Origin: Roseovarius mucosus
Lineage (GTDB): Bacteria; Pseudomonadota; Alphaproteobacteria; Rhodobacterales; Rhodobacteraceae
Assembly: GCF_002080415.1 (NCBI RefSeq)
Contig: NZ_CP020474.1
Coordinates: forward strand, 2,431,501-2,495,500
Length of the DNA: 64,000 bases
Direction: 5' to 3'
The first letter of the stretch is position 1; every line of letters begins with the position of its first letter. Shown one piece after another: positions 49,273 to 57,693 of the stretch. The translations under genes were made by a program, and so were the position numbers. The notes beneath the pieces are model-generated. The model saw nothing but the letters and a program-made list of their open reading frames with translations. It ran no database searches and had not been told where the DNA came from.

Positions 49273-50306
49273 TGTCGGATGCGTTTGTAGACGTGCGAGA
49301 GGTCGCAAAGCGTTGGAAGGGGCAGCTTGGCGTCGAGCGGGTTTCCTTGTCGATCCCGCGCGGATCGTTTGTGGCCCTGCTTGGGCCATCTGGTTGCGGA
49401 AAGTCGACCACTTTGCGCCTGCTCTCGGGGCTGGAACTGCCGGATGAGGGGCAGATCTTGATTGATGGACGGGACGTGACCACGGCCGCGCCGTCTGAGC
49501 GAAATCTGTCGATGGTGTTTCAGTCCTACGCGCTCTTTCCACATCTCAGTGTCGCGGAGAATGTGGTTTTCGGGCTCAAGGTGCGCCGGGTGCCTGCGGC
49601 TGAGCGGCGGGAGAAGTTGCAACGCGCCCTCGAGATTACCGGATTGTTGGGGTACGAGGCACGTAAGCCGGGTGAGTTGTCCGGGGGCCAGCGGCAGCGC
49701 GTGGCGCTTGCCCGTGCCATTGTGGCGAACCAGCCGCTTTGCTTGATGGATGAGCCTCTGTCGAACCTTGATGCCAAGCTGCGGGCGTCGGTCCGCAAGG
49801 ATATCAAGAAACTACAGGTCGATCTGGGTATCACCGTCATCTACGTGACCCATGATCAGACCGAAGCCATGAGCATGGCCGATATCGTTGTGTTGATGAA
49901 GGACGGGCGCATCCAGCAAACCGGCGCACCCGAGGACCTGTATTACCGCCCTGCCAATACATTCGTCGCGGAATTTGTCGGCTCTCCGCCGATGGCATTG
50001 ATTGATAGCGCGACGCTGCCCGGTTTTGAGGGGGCTGATAAAATTGGCCTGCGCGCAGAAAGTTTGCGTTTGGCCGGTCCGGGCAAGGGGCGCCTGAAAT
50101 GCCGCGTCTCCGAATGTGAATTCCTCGGGTCAGAGACCTTCGTAGGGCTGACACATCCCGGTGCGAATGGGTTGGTGATCGCTATGCCGGGATTGCGGAA
50201 CATCCCAGCCGGAGACGTGCTCGACATAGATTTTGCCGATGATGATCTGCACTTCTTCGACACAGAAGGAAACAGGCTTCGGCATCCGAATGGCGTGACG
50301 GCGTGA
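49272..50306 (+). CDS. ABC transporter ATPase, UgpC/MalK-like
   Basis: A 344-residue ATPase of the carbohydrate-uptake class: Walker A GPSGCGKST, Q-loop FQSYALFPHLSVAENVVFG, signature LSGGQRQRVALARAIVA, Walker B LCLMDEPLSNLD, switch His YVTHDQTEAMS, and a C-terminal TOBE regulatory domain from about residue 240. It starts within the stop codon of the DeoR gene. It energises the two permeases encoded at 51681 and 52571. The carried substrate is probably a glycerol-phosphate derivative by comparison with Ugp. Confidence 0.92.
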   Translation: MSDAFVDVREVAKRWKGQLGVERVSLSIPRGSFVALLGPSGCGKSTTLRLLSGLELPDEGQILIDGRDVTTAAPSERNLSMVFQSYALFPHLSVAENVVFGLKVRRVPAAERREKLQRALEITGLLGYEARKPGELSGGQRQRVALARAIVANQPLCLMDEPLSNLDAKLRASVRKDIKKLQVDLGITVIYVTHDQTEAMSMADIVVLMKDGRIQQTGAPEDLYYRPANTFVAEFVGSPPMALIDSATLPGFEGADKIGLRAESLRLAGPGKGRLKCRVSECEFLGSETFVGLTHPGANGLVIAMPGLRNIPAGDVLDIDFADDDLHFFDTEGNRLRHPNGVTA

Positions 50307-50348
50307 GGTCACGTTGGAAATACCGTGTTTAATTCTTGGGAGGACATC

Positions 50349-51605
50349 ATGAACACCATCAGAAAGATCACTCTGGCCACCGCGTTGGCGACATTGACTG
50401 CCGCGCCGGTGGCTGCGCAAAACGAATTGACGATGTATTACCCGATTGCGGTTGGCGGCGCGCTGACCGAGGTTGTCGATGGCATCGTCGCCAAGTTCGA
50501 AGAGGCCAATCCGGATATCAAGGTCAACGCGATCTATTCGGGCAATTACGACGACACGCGCGTGCGTGCGCTCTCGGCCATTGCCTCGGGGGAGTCTGCG
50601 CAATTGGCGGTGATGTTTTCCATCGACGCCTATGACCTGATCGAGCAGGGCCAGATTGTGGCCTTTGAGGATATCGAAGGTGTGGACCAAGGCTGGCTCG
50701 ATAGCTTTTATCCCGCGCTGATGGCCAATGGCCGGATCGAGGGCAAGACATGGGGCATCCCGTTCCAACGCTCGACCATCGTGGCCTATTACAACAAGGA
50801 CATGTTCCGCGCTGCAGGTCTTGATCCAGAGGCCCCGCCGGCCAGTTGGGACGAGATGGTGAGCATGGGCAAGGCCCTGACCAAGGATGGCACCTATGGG
50901 CTGATGATCCCCTCGACCGGCTATCCCTATTGGATGTTTCAGGCGCTCGCCATCCAGAACGGCAAGGAGCTGATGTCCGGCGACGGGCTGGAAACCTATT
51001 TTGACGACCCGGCAGTCGTCGAAACGCTGGAGTTCTGGAAATCACTCTCGACCGAGCATGGCATCATGCCGACTGGCACAGTTGAATGGGGCACATTGCG
51101 TCAAGCCTTTCTCGAAGGGCAGACCGCAATGATGTGGCATTCCACCGGCAACCTGACGGCGGTCAAGAACGAAGCCAGCTTTGATTTCGGGGTGTCGGTG
51201 CTTCCGGCGAATGTGCGGCCCGGCTCGCCCACCGGCGGTGGCAATTTCTATGTCTTCGAGGACACAACCACAGAAGAGCGCGCCGCAGCCCTCAAACTGA
51301 TCGCGTTCATGACTGCACCCGAACAGGCGGCGGAATGGTCGATTGCCACCGGTTATATGGGCGTGTCGCCTGCGTCCTACGAAACGGAGGCGCTCAAGGC
51401 CTATACCGCAGAGTTCCCACCGGCTCTGGTTGCGCGCAATCAGCTTGAGAACGCGATTGCCGAATTCTCAACTTTCGAGACGGCGCGCGTGCGTGATGGG
51501 CTCAATAACGCCATTCAGGCGGCCTTGACGGGCGGCAAATCGCCCGCCGATGCACTGGCCGAGGCGCAGGAGGCTGCCGAGCGGCTGTTGAAAGACTACC
51601 GGTAA
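50349..51605 (+). CDS. Extracellular solute-binding protein, UgpB-like
   Basis: A 418-residue binding protein. It has a Sec signal peptide (MNTIRKITLATALATLTAAPVAAQ, cleavage about residue 24). Type-1 binding-protein features are LTMYYPIAVGGALTEVVDGIVAKFEEANP, WGIPFQRSTIVAYYNKDMFRAAG and the late PGSPTGGGNFYVF stretch, all typical of the UgpB group. GGGAGGA lies before ATG 50349. A hairpin lies right behind the gene (51627-51658). Glycerol 3-phosphate, glycerophosphodiesters or a related compound are the most likely ligands. Confidence 0.88.
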   Translation: MNTIRKITLATALATLTAAPVAAQNELTMYYPIAVGGALTEVVDGIVAKFEEANPDIKVNAIYSGNYDDTRVRALSAIASGESAQLAVMFSIDAYDLIEQGQIVAFEDIEGVDQGWLDSFYPALMANGRIEGKTWGIPFQRSTIVAYYNKDMFRAAGLDPEAPPASWDEMVSMGKALTKDGTYGLMIPSTGYPYWMFQALAIQNGKELMSGDGLETYFDDPAVVETLEFWKSLSTEHGIMPTGTVEWGTLRQAFLEGQTAMMWHSTGNLTAVKNEASFDFGVSVLPANVRPGSPTGGGNFYVFEDTTTEERAAALKLIAFMTAPEQAAEWSIATGYMGVSPASYETEALKAYTAEFPPALVARNQLENAIAEFSTFETARVRDGLNNAIQAALTGGKSPADALAEAQEAAERLLKDYR

Positions 51606-51626
51606 TTTGTCGCCCGGTGATCCTTT

Positions 51627-51658
51627 TGTCGACGTCGGGCTTAGGTCTGGCGTCGACA
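51627..51658 (+). terminator. Hairpin downstream of the Ugp-like binding-protein gene
   Basis: TGTCGACG (51627-51634) pairs with CGTCGACA (51651-51658) over a 16-nt loop, 21 bp past the binding-protein stop. No T-run follows, so partial attenuation or 3'-end protection is likely. Confidence 0.6.
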
Positions 51659-51680
51659 TTGACTGTATAAAAGGCCGAAC

Positions 51681-52574
51681 ATGGCGCAGCACGTGAATAT
51701 AGAACGCCGCAGACAGGCGATATACGGATGGCTTTTGCTATCCCCCGCCGCAATCCTGCTTACGGCTTTTGCGTTTTATCCCTCTATGGCGACGTTGTGG
51801 ACAAGCCTGTTCAGCCGCGAAACGCGGCGCAAACCCAGTGAATTCGTAGGCACAGAGAATTACACGGATCTTTTCGCCGATCCGACTTTTTGGAAGGTGG
51901 TGACGAACAACCTGATCTATGCTGGCGCAACAATTCCGATTTCCATAGCGATTGCTCTTGGCATGGCGCTTTGGGCCAATTCCAAGATCCCGGCACGCGG
52001 ATTCGTGCGTACCGCCTATTTCACGCCGACCGTGCTACCGATGATTGCCGCCGCAAACCTGTGGCTCTTCTTTTACACGCCGGGATTGGGCGTTCTGGAT
52101 CAAATTGGGGCGCTCTTTGGCTTGCCGTCGGTCAATTGGCTGGGCCAGCCGGAAACTGCGCTTTGGGCGGTGATTATCGTGACGATCTGGAAGGAGGCGG
52201 GGTTCTTTATGATCTTCTACCTTGCCGCGCTTCAGACCATCCCCGAAGACCTCAAGGAAGCTGCTGATATCGAAGGGGCCAGTCGCTTTACCTATACGCG
52301 CCGGATCGTGCTGCCGCTTTTGATGCCGACCACGCTTTTCATCATGGTCAACGCCCTGATCAACTCGGTCAAGCTGATCGACCACCTCTTTATTCTGACC
52401 AAGGGCGGCCCAAACGACGCCTCGAAGCTGATCCTCTATTACATCTGGGAAATGGCGTTCGCCTTTTTCGATGCGCCGCAGGCGGCGGCGATGACTATTC
52501 TTATTTTGCTCGTTCTTGGCATCGTGGCGGGGATCAAGTTCACCATTCTTGATAAGCGGACACATTACCAATGA
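51681..52574 (+). CDS. ABC transporter permease, UgpA-like
   Basis: A 297-residue permease with six membrane helices of the MalF/UgpA class. The EAA-type coupling motif is LKEAADIEGASRFTYTRRIVLPLLMPT. The N-terminal segment YGWLLLSPAAILLTAFAFYPSMATLWTSLFS is typical. It overlaps the second permease gene by 4 bp (ATGA). It probably forms a heterodimer with the UgpE-like protein. Confidence 0.92.
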   Translation: MAQHVNIERRRQAIYGWLLLSPAAILLTAFAFYPSMATLWTSLFSRETRRKPSEFVGTENYTDLFADPTFWKVVTNNLIYAGATIPISIAIALGMALWANSKIPARGFVRTAYFTPTVLPMIAAANLWLFFYTPGLGVLDQIGALFGLPSVNWLGQPETALWAVIIVTIWKEAGFFMIFYLAALQTIPEDLKEAADIEGASRFTYTRRIVLPLLMPTTLFIMVNALINSVKLIDHLFILTKGGPNDASKLILYYIWEMAFAFFDAPQAAAMTILILLVLGIVAGIKFTILDKRTHYQ

Positions 52575-53380
52575 GCGTCCTGTCCCGACATCTTGAGACT
52601 TTTGGCGCGCTTTTGCTGGCCGTGATCTGGATCTCGCCGCTGGTCTTCGCTTTTTGGGCGGCGTTTCACACAACCTCGGATGCGGTCAATTTCAACCTGA
52701 CCGCGCCATGGACTCTGGACAACTTTCGCACCGCTTGGGCGGGTGCGCCGTGGCTGAAGTATTTCCTCAACACATTTCTTTTGGTGACGGTCATCCTGAT
52801 CGGACAGTTTTTTGTCACGACATTGGCCGGGTTCGCCTTTGCACAGGTGCGGTTTCCGGGGCGGGACGTGGTGTTTCTTCTGGTCTTGATGCAGCTCTTC
52901 ATCCTGCCAGAGGTGTTGATCGTCGAGAATTATGTGATGGTTTCGCGGCTTGGTCTGTTCGACACGATCCTTGGGGTGGGTATGCCCTATATGGCATCTG
53001 CGTTTGGAATCTTTCTGATGCGGCAGGCCTTTAAGGGTGTGCCTATTGAGCTGCATGAGGCGGCACGTGTCGAGGGCTGCGGCTGGTTCGGCATCTTGTG
53101 GCGGGTCTATGTGCCCCTCGCGCGGCCCACTTACCTTGCCTATGCACTGGTCTCGGTCTCGACCCATTGGAACAATTTTCTCTGGCCGCTGATTGTCACC
53201 AACTCGCCGGATACTCGGCCTCTGACCGTGGGGTTGTCGATCTTTGGCGCACCTGAGAATGGGGTGAATATCAGCGTGATTTCCGCAGCGACAATCCTGT
53301 CAGTGGCCCCCTTGCTCGTGGCATTCCTTGTCTTTCAACGCCAGTTCGTACAGGCCTTTTTGCGCACAGGGATCAAGTAA
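52571..53380 (+). CDS. ABC transporter permease, UgpE-like
   Basis: A 269-residue permease with six membrane helices of the MalG/UgpE class. The coupling motif is LHEAARVEGCGWFGILWRVYVPLARPT, and the late HWNNFLWPLIVTNSPDTRPLTVGLS stretch is characteristic. It partners the UgpA-like protein and starts inside that gene's stop codon. The phosphodiesterase gene begins 3 bp after its stop, so import and hydrolysis are tightly linked. Confidence 0.92.
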   Translation: MSVLSRHLETFGALLLAVIWISPLVFAFWAAFHTTSDAVNFNLTAPWTLDNFRTAWAGAPWLKYFLNTFLLVTVILIGQFFVTTLAGFAFAQVRFPGRDVVFLLVLMQLFILPEVLIVENYVMVSRLGLFDTILGVGMPYMASAFGIFLMRQAFKGVPIELHEAARVEGCGWFGILWRVYVPLARPTYLAYALVSVSTHWNNFLWPLIVTNSPDTRPLTVGLSIFGAPENGVNISVISAATILSVAPLLVAFLVFQRQFVQAFLRTGIK

Positions 53381-53382
53381 AC

Positions 53383-54180
53383 ATGGCGCGGTTTCTCCAT
53401 CTGTCCGATCTTCATGTCGTCCCCGAGGGGCAGTTGGTCTCTGGTCGGCTCGACACGGGCCGCTTGCTGCAAGAGGCTGTGGACACGCTCCGCACACGGC
53501 TAGATGCGATTGGGCCGCTAGATGCGATCCTTGTCACTGGCGATCTCAGTGAGGATGGCAGCGCCGAGAGCTACGCGATTGCGCGCCGGGAGCTCGAGCG
53601 ACTAGGACAAAGGATGCTTGTGGTGCCCGGCAATCACGATGGTCGAGAGACGTTCAGATCTGCGTTTTCCGACCTGCCCGAAATAAGGCCGACCGGCCTG
53701 ATCGACTGGGTTTCAGATATCGCAGACACGCGCGTCATTGGTCTTGATACGTTGATAGAGGGCAAGGGCGGCGGCATCTTGCGGGCCGAAAGTCTTGCGT
53801 TCCTTGACCAAGCGCTTGCAGAGACGGGCGGAAGGCAGGTGGTGGTGGCATTGCATCACCCGCCGCTCCGCACGGGTATCCGGTTCATGGATGCCATAGG
53901 GCTTGAAAACCCCGACGCCCTGCGCCTTGTTCTGGAGCGGCATCAAGCTCCGATCTGGGTTTTGTCGGGGCATGTGCACGGTGTTTATCATGGCCTTTTA
54001 GGGCGGCATCCGGTCGTGACGGCACCATCCTGTTGCAGTGCATTTGCACTGGACCTGCGTCAGGAGGCGCCAGTCGGCTTTATGACAGGTCCTACCGGTT
54101 GCGGGCTGATCGATACGGGCCCAGGCGGCGTCTGGACAGAACTGCCGCTGCGCCATGGGGATGGGCCTTTTGCGTTCTGA
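53383..54180 (+). CDS. Calcineurin-like phosphodiesterase, GpdQ/class III type
   Basis: A 265-residue binuclear metallophosphoesterase. Metal-binding motifs are in order: LSDLHV (DxH), VTGDLSEDG (GDxxxxG), VPGNHDGRE (GNHD), ALHHPP (His) and LSGHVHGVYH (GHxH). It is like GpdQ and CpdA-type enzymes, which hydrolyse glycerophosphodiesters or cyclic nucleotides. It is cytoplasmic (no signal peptide) and only 3 bp behind the Ugp-like permease gene. Cleavage of imported glycerophosphodiesters to glycerol 3-phosphate is the most coherent role (inference); a cAMP phosphodiesterase is the alternative. Confidence 0.88.
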   Translation: MARFLHLSDLHVVPEGQLVSGRLDTGRLLQEAVDTLRTRLDAIGPLDAILVTGDLSEDGSAESYAIARRELERLGQRMLVVPGNHDGRETFRSAFSDLPEIRPTGLIDWVSDIADTRVIGLDTLIEGKGGGILRAESLAFLDQALAETGGRQVVVALHHPPLRTGIRFMDAIGLENPDALRLVLERHQAPIWVLSGHVHGVYHGLLGRHPVVTAPSCCSAFALDLRQEAPVGFMTGPTGCGLIDTGPGGVWTELPLRHGDGPFAF

Positions 54181-54304
54181 GGCGCATCCGCACCGGCGCG
54201 AAGCTGGTTAGCCTGCGGTAAAACGCGGACTCGACCCTTTGTCGCGCCTGCGCGATGATGCGGATCACGCGAACCCTGTGCGTGACCATGGAGAGCACGG
54301 TCGC

Positions 54305-56158
54305 ATGGAACAAACCGGATCTGACCGCCTCAAGATCGTGCTTCTGCTGCTGGCGGTGGCCGGTCTGCTGTTGGGGCTTGCGCTCTATTTTATGGGCGAG
54401 GTCCGCTTAGCCAAATTCCTCTGGATTGCCGGGGTTGCGCCCGCGCTCGTCGCACTTGTCATCGAGATCCTCCGCAGCTTGCGCCGGGGTGAGGTCGGGC
54501 TCGATATCGTTGCCGCCCTTTCTATGTCGGCGGCGCTTGCCTTTGGCGAGACACTGGCAGCCGCGGTCGTCGCGGTGATGTATTCGGGCGGCACATTTCT
54601 AGAGTCCTTTGCAGAAGGCCGTGCGCGGCGAGAAATGCACGCTTTGCTGTCCCGCGTTCCGCGCACAGCGACGAGACACCGAAGGGGTGGGCTAGAGGAT
54701 ATACCTCTGGACGAGATCATACCGGGTGACAGGCTGTTGATCCGGCAGGGGGATGTGGTGCCGGTTGATGGCACTCTGGCGTCAGAGACTGGTTTTGTTG
54801 ACACATCGGCGCTGACGGGCGAATCCCTGCCGGTGCGGCTTGTGCGCGGGGCCGAGACCATGAGCGGCGCGACCAATGCAGGCGAGGCCTTTGACCTCAT
54901 AGCCTTGCGCCCCGCCAAAGATAGTACCTATGCCGGGATCGTCCGGTTGGTTGCCGAGGCACAGGCATCCAAGGCGCCGATGTCCCGGCTGGCGGACCGC
55001 TGGTCGCTTGGGTTTCTTGTGGTGACGGTTGCAATTGCCTTTGCCGCGTGGTGGTTCACCAGGGATCCGATCCGGGCGGTCGCAGTTCTGGTTGTGGCCA
55101 CGCCTTGTCCGTTAATTCTTGCTGTGCCGGTGGCACTGGTGGCGGGCCTCTCTCGTGCTGCGCATTTCGGGGTGCTGATCAAGGGTGCGGGACCGCTTGA
55201 GACAATGGCACGTATCCACACGCTGATCCTGGATAAAACCGGCACCCTGACGGATGGTCGCCCGCAAATCGTGTCCATCGCCTGTCACAGTGACAAGAGC
55301 GAGGATGAAATCCTGCGCTTGGCCGCAGCGCTAGATCAGGCGTCGAAACATCCTGTGGCGCAGGCCATCGTTGCGGCGGCAAAGGCGCGCGGTCTCAGCT
55401 TGCCTGTGCCCTCAGAGGTGGTGGAGCTGCCCGGTGAAGGGCTAATTGGCCATGTCGCGGGGTGCCGGGTTATTGTGGGTGGGGATGGCTTTGTTGCGTC
55501 GCGCATCGCGGGGCAATCGGGGGTCCCGTCCAGCTTGGCCGCTGGGGCTGTTCTTGTCGCTGTGGCGATTGACGGACGTTTGGCCGGGCATCTGGTGATG
55601 TCCGATCCGCTGCGCGAAGGCACGGGCGCGATGCTCGACAGGCTGCGGCGAGAAGGGGTTGAGCGTATTCTGCTTGCAACGGGCGACCGCGCCGATGTGG
55701 CCGAGCGTGTGACCGAGGGGCTTGGGCTAGATGGTCTGCGGGCGGGTCTCACGCCTGATCAAAAGGTGCTGCTTGTTCTTTCCGAGCGCAAGCGCGGCCC
55801 GGTGATGATGGTGGGGGACGGCGTTAATGACGCGCCGGCGCTCAGCGCCGCGGATGTGGGTGTCGCCATGGGGGCGCGGGGTGCGGCCGCATCTGCCGAG
55901 GCGGCAGATGTGGTGCTTCTAGTGGATCGTATCGACCGGCTGGTGCCGGGGATCGAGATTGCCCGCGCGGCTCGCCGGATCGCAGTGGAAAGCGTTGTTG
56001 CCGGGATCGGCCTATCGGTGCTTGGCATGATCGCCGCGGCCTTTGGCTATCTCAGCCCGGTGCAGGGTGCCCTGTTGCAAGAGGCGATTGATGTTGCCGT
56101 CATTTTGAACGCCCTGCGCGCGCTGCGCATTTCCCCTGTTGACGCGCCCCGTGCGTGA
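54305..56158 (+). CDS. P1B-type heavy-metal ATPase with TPCP motif
   Basis: A 617-residue P-type ATPase: actuator GEVGLDIVAALSMSAALAFGE to SALTGESLPV, phosphorylation site LILDKTGTLTDG, nucleotide-site SKHPVAQA, and hinge MMVGDGVNDAPALSAADVGVAMG. The membrane metal motif is ATPCPLILAVPVAL, a TPCP instead of the CPC or CPH of copper and zinc pumps. TPCP is the mark of the P1B-5 (Nia-type) group linked to iron and nickel. There is no N-terminal metal-binding domain and no C-terminal hemerythrin domain. ATG 54305 is used. It is convergent with the sauT gene. Confidence 0.88.
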   Translation: MEQTGSDRLKIVLLLLAVAGLLLGLALYFMGEVRLAKFLWIAGVAPALVALVIEILRSLRRGEVGLDIVAALSMSAALAFGETLAAAVVAVMYSGGTFLESFAEGRARREMHALLSRVPRTATRHRRGGLEDIPLDEIIPGDRLLIRQGDVVPVDGTLASETGFVDTSALTGESLPVRLVRGAETMSGATNAGEAFDLIALRPAKDSTYAGIVRLVAEAQASKAPMSRLADRWSLGFLVVTVAIAFAAWWFTRDPIRAVAVLVVATPCPLILAVPVALVAGLSRAAHFGVLIKGAGPLETMARIHTLILDKTGTLTDGRPQIVSIACHSDKSEDEILRLAAALDQASKHPVAQAIVAAAKARGLSLPVPSEVVELPGEGLIGHVAGCRVIVGGDGFVASRIAGQSGVPSSLAAGAVLVAVAIDGRLAGHLVMSDPLREGTGAMLDRLRREGVERILLATGDRADVAERVTEGLGLDGLRAGLTPDQKVLLVLSERKRGPVMMVGDGVNDAPALSAADVGVAMGARGAAASAEAADVVLLVDRIDRLVPGIEIARAARRIAVESVVAGIGLSVLGMIAAAFGYLSPVQGALLQEAIDVAVILNALRALRISPVDAPRA

Positions 56159-56175
56159 CCGTGGGCCGTCCAAAT

Positions 56176-57693
56176 TCATGGGTTGGGTTCGAGGTCTCCG
56201 GCCAACAAGTCCTTGAGCCTGACACGTTGAATTTTGCCCGACGGCCCTTTGGGTAACTCGCCAAGAAAATATATGTGATCCGGGCTTTTGAATGCCCCAA
56301 GCCGGTCTTTGCACAGTGTCAAAAGGGTCTCAGCCGTCAGTGTCGAGCCGGGCCTTAGGGCGACTGCCGCCTCGACCCGCTCGCCGTAGCGCGGGCAAGG
56401 ACAAGAGAAGGCCGCCGCCTCGACCACATCGGGATGCGCATAGAGCACCTCGTCGATTTCACGCGGCGCAATATTCTCACCGCCCTTGATGATCAACTCC
56501 TTGAGGCGTCCGGTAACAAAGAAATACCCCTCGGCGTCTTTGCGCCCCAGATCGCCTGTGCGCAGCCAGCCATCGGGTGTGAAGCTGGCGCGTGTGGCCT
56601 CGGAATTGCGGAGGTATTCCAGCATCACATTGGGGCCTTTGACGATGATTTCACCTTCTTGGCCGGCGGGAAGTGGGCGCATATCCGGCCCCGCGACCTC
56701 GGCCTGATTGCCATAGGCGATACCCGGAGAGCCAATCTTGCGCGTGCCGGGTGGAAGGGGGTTCGACAGGATTTGCGCCGCCGTCTCTGTGAGGCCCATC
56801 GTCTCGACAATGGGCACATCGAACCGAGCTTCAAAAGCCGTATGTACCTCGACCGGAAGCGGAGAGGAGGCAGAGCGCCCGAACCGAAGCCGTTTGCGCG
56901 TCTCTGGGTCTGGTCCTGTTTCCCCATGTAACAGATGCGATACAATGGTGGGCACGACCGAAAACCAAGTGGCCCGTGTTTCGGCTGCCTGCGCCCAGAA
57001 CCGGCTTGCAGAGAACCGTGCGCACATGGCCAACTGTCCCCCCGACACAAGCGATCCCATCACCGATACGCAGAGGCCGTTGATATGATAGACAGGCAAG
57101 ACACATAGCCCAGTATCCTCTGGCCCGAGATTATGGGCGATGGCGGTGGTCCACCCCCCGGCCAAAAGGCTGGCTTGGGTGTGCACGACCCCTTTGGGGC
57201 GCCCGGTCGTACCCGAAGTATACATAAGCAAGGCGTGGTCGTCGGGTGTGACGGGATGCAGGACAGTGTCTGGCGCGGCCGCAGTCAGGCTGAGGGCGGC
57301 AATGCGCCCGCAGGGATTGACGCTCTGGAAGACCGCCTGTTGGGAGGGATGCACCAGAGCCACGCGCGCCCCGGAATGGTCGAGCGCATAGCCAATCGCC
57401 TCTGCCCCGGCGACGAGGTTTATCATCGTGGCGCGAAATCCGCCGTAGAGGGCACCATAGATCGCTTCGATCGCCGCCTGTCCGTTGGGCTGCATGATCG
57501 CAACGCTTTCGCCCTTGGCGATGCCCTGTGCGGTCAACATGCCAGCGATGGCGCGGGCCCGGTCACGCAGACCGGGCCAATCCAGCGCCGTGCCTTCATC
57601 AGGAAAGGACAGTGCCGGGCCGCCCACCTCGGCGCGGGCATCGACCCAGTCCCGTAGCGTGCCCTTGGGCGGTGTGTCGCGGCACAGCCTCAT
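56176..57693 (-). CDS. sauT: AMP-forming acyl-CoA ligase, sulfoacetate-CoA ligase candidate
   Basis: A 505-residue adenylate-forming ligase. Core motifs are LLMYTSGTTGRPKGVVHT (A3), GLTETAAQ (A5), GWLRTGDLGRKDAEGYFFVTGRLKELIIKGGENIAPREIDE (A7-A8), and the catalytic Lys of LPKGPSGKIQRV (A10). It starts inside the stop codon of the acylating aldehyde dehydrogenase gene (ATGA). In Cupriavidus necator the pair SauT/SauS converts sulfoacetate to sulfoacetyl-CoA and then sulfoacetaldehyde. The SauT assignment depends on that pairing; a malonate or other short-chain acid ligase is the alternative. Confidence 0.65.
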   Translation of the reverse strand: MRLCRDTPPKGTLRDWVDARAEVGGPALSFPDEGTALDWPGLRDRARAIAGMLTAQGIAKGESVAIMQPNGQAAIEAIYGALYGGFRATMINLVAGAEAIGYALDHSGARVALVHPSQQAVFQSVNPCGRIAALSLTAAAPDTVLHPVTPDDHALLMYTSGTTGRPKGVVHTQASLLAGGWTTAIAHNLGPEDTGLCVLPVYHINGLCVSVMGSLVSGGQLAMCARFSASRFWAQAAETRATWFSVVPTIVSHLLHGETGPDPETRKRLRFGRSASSPLPVEVHTAFEARFDVPIVETMGLTETAAQILSNPLPPGTRKIGSPGIAYGNQAEVAGPDMRPLPAGQEGEIIVKGPNVMLEYLRNSEATRASFTPDGWLRTGDLGRKDAEGYFFVTGRLKELIIKGGENIAPREIDEVLYAHPDVVEAAAFSCPCPRYGERVEAAVALRPGSTLTAETLLTLCKDRLGAFKSPDHIYFLGELPKGPSGKIQRVRLKDLLAGDLEPNP

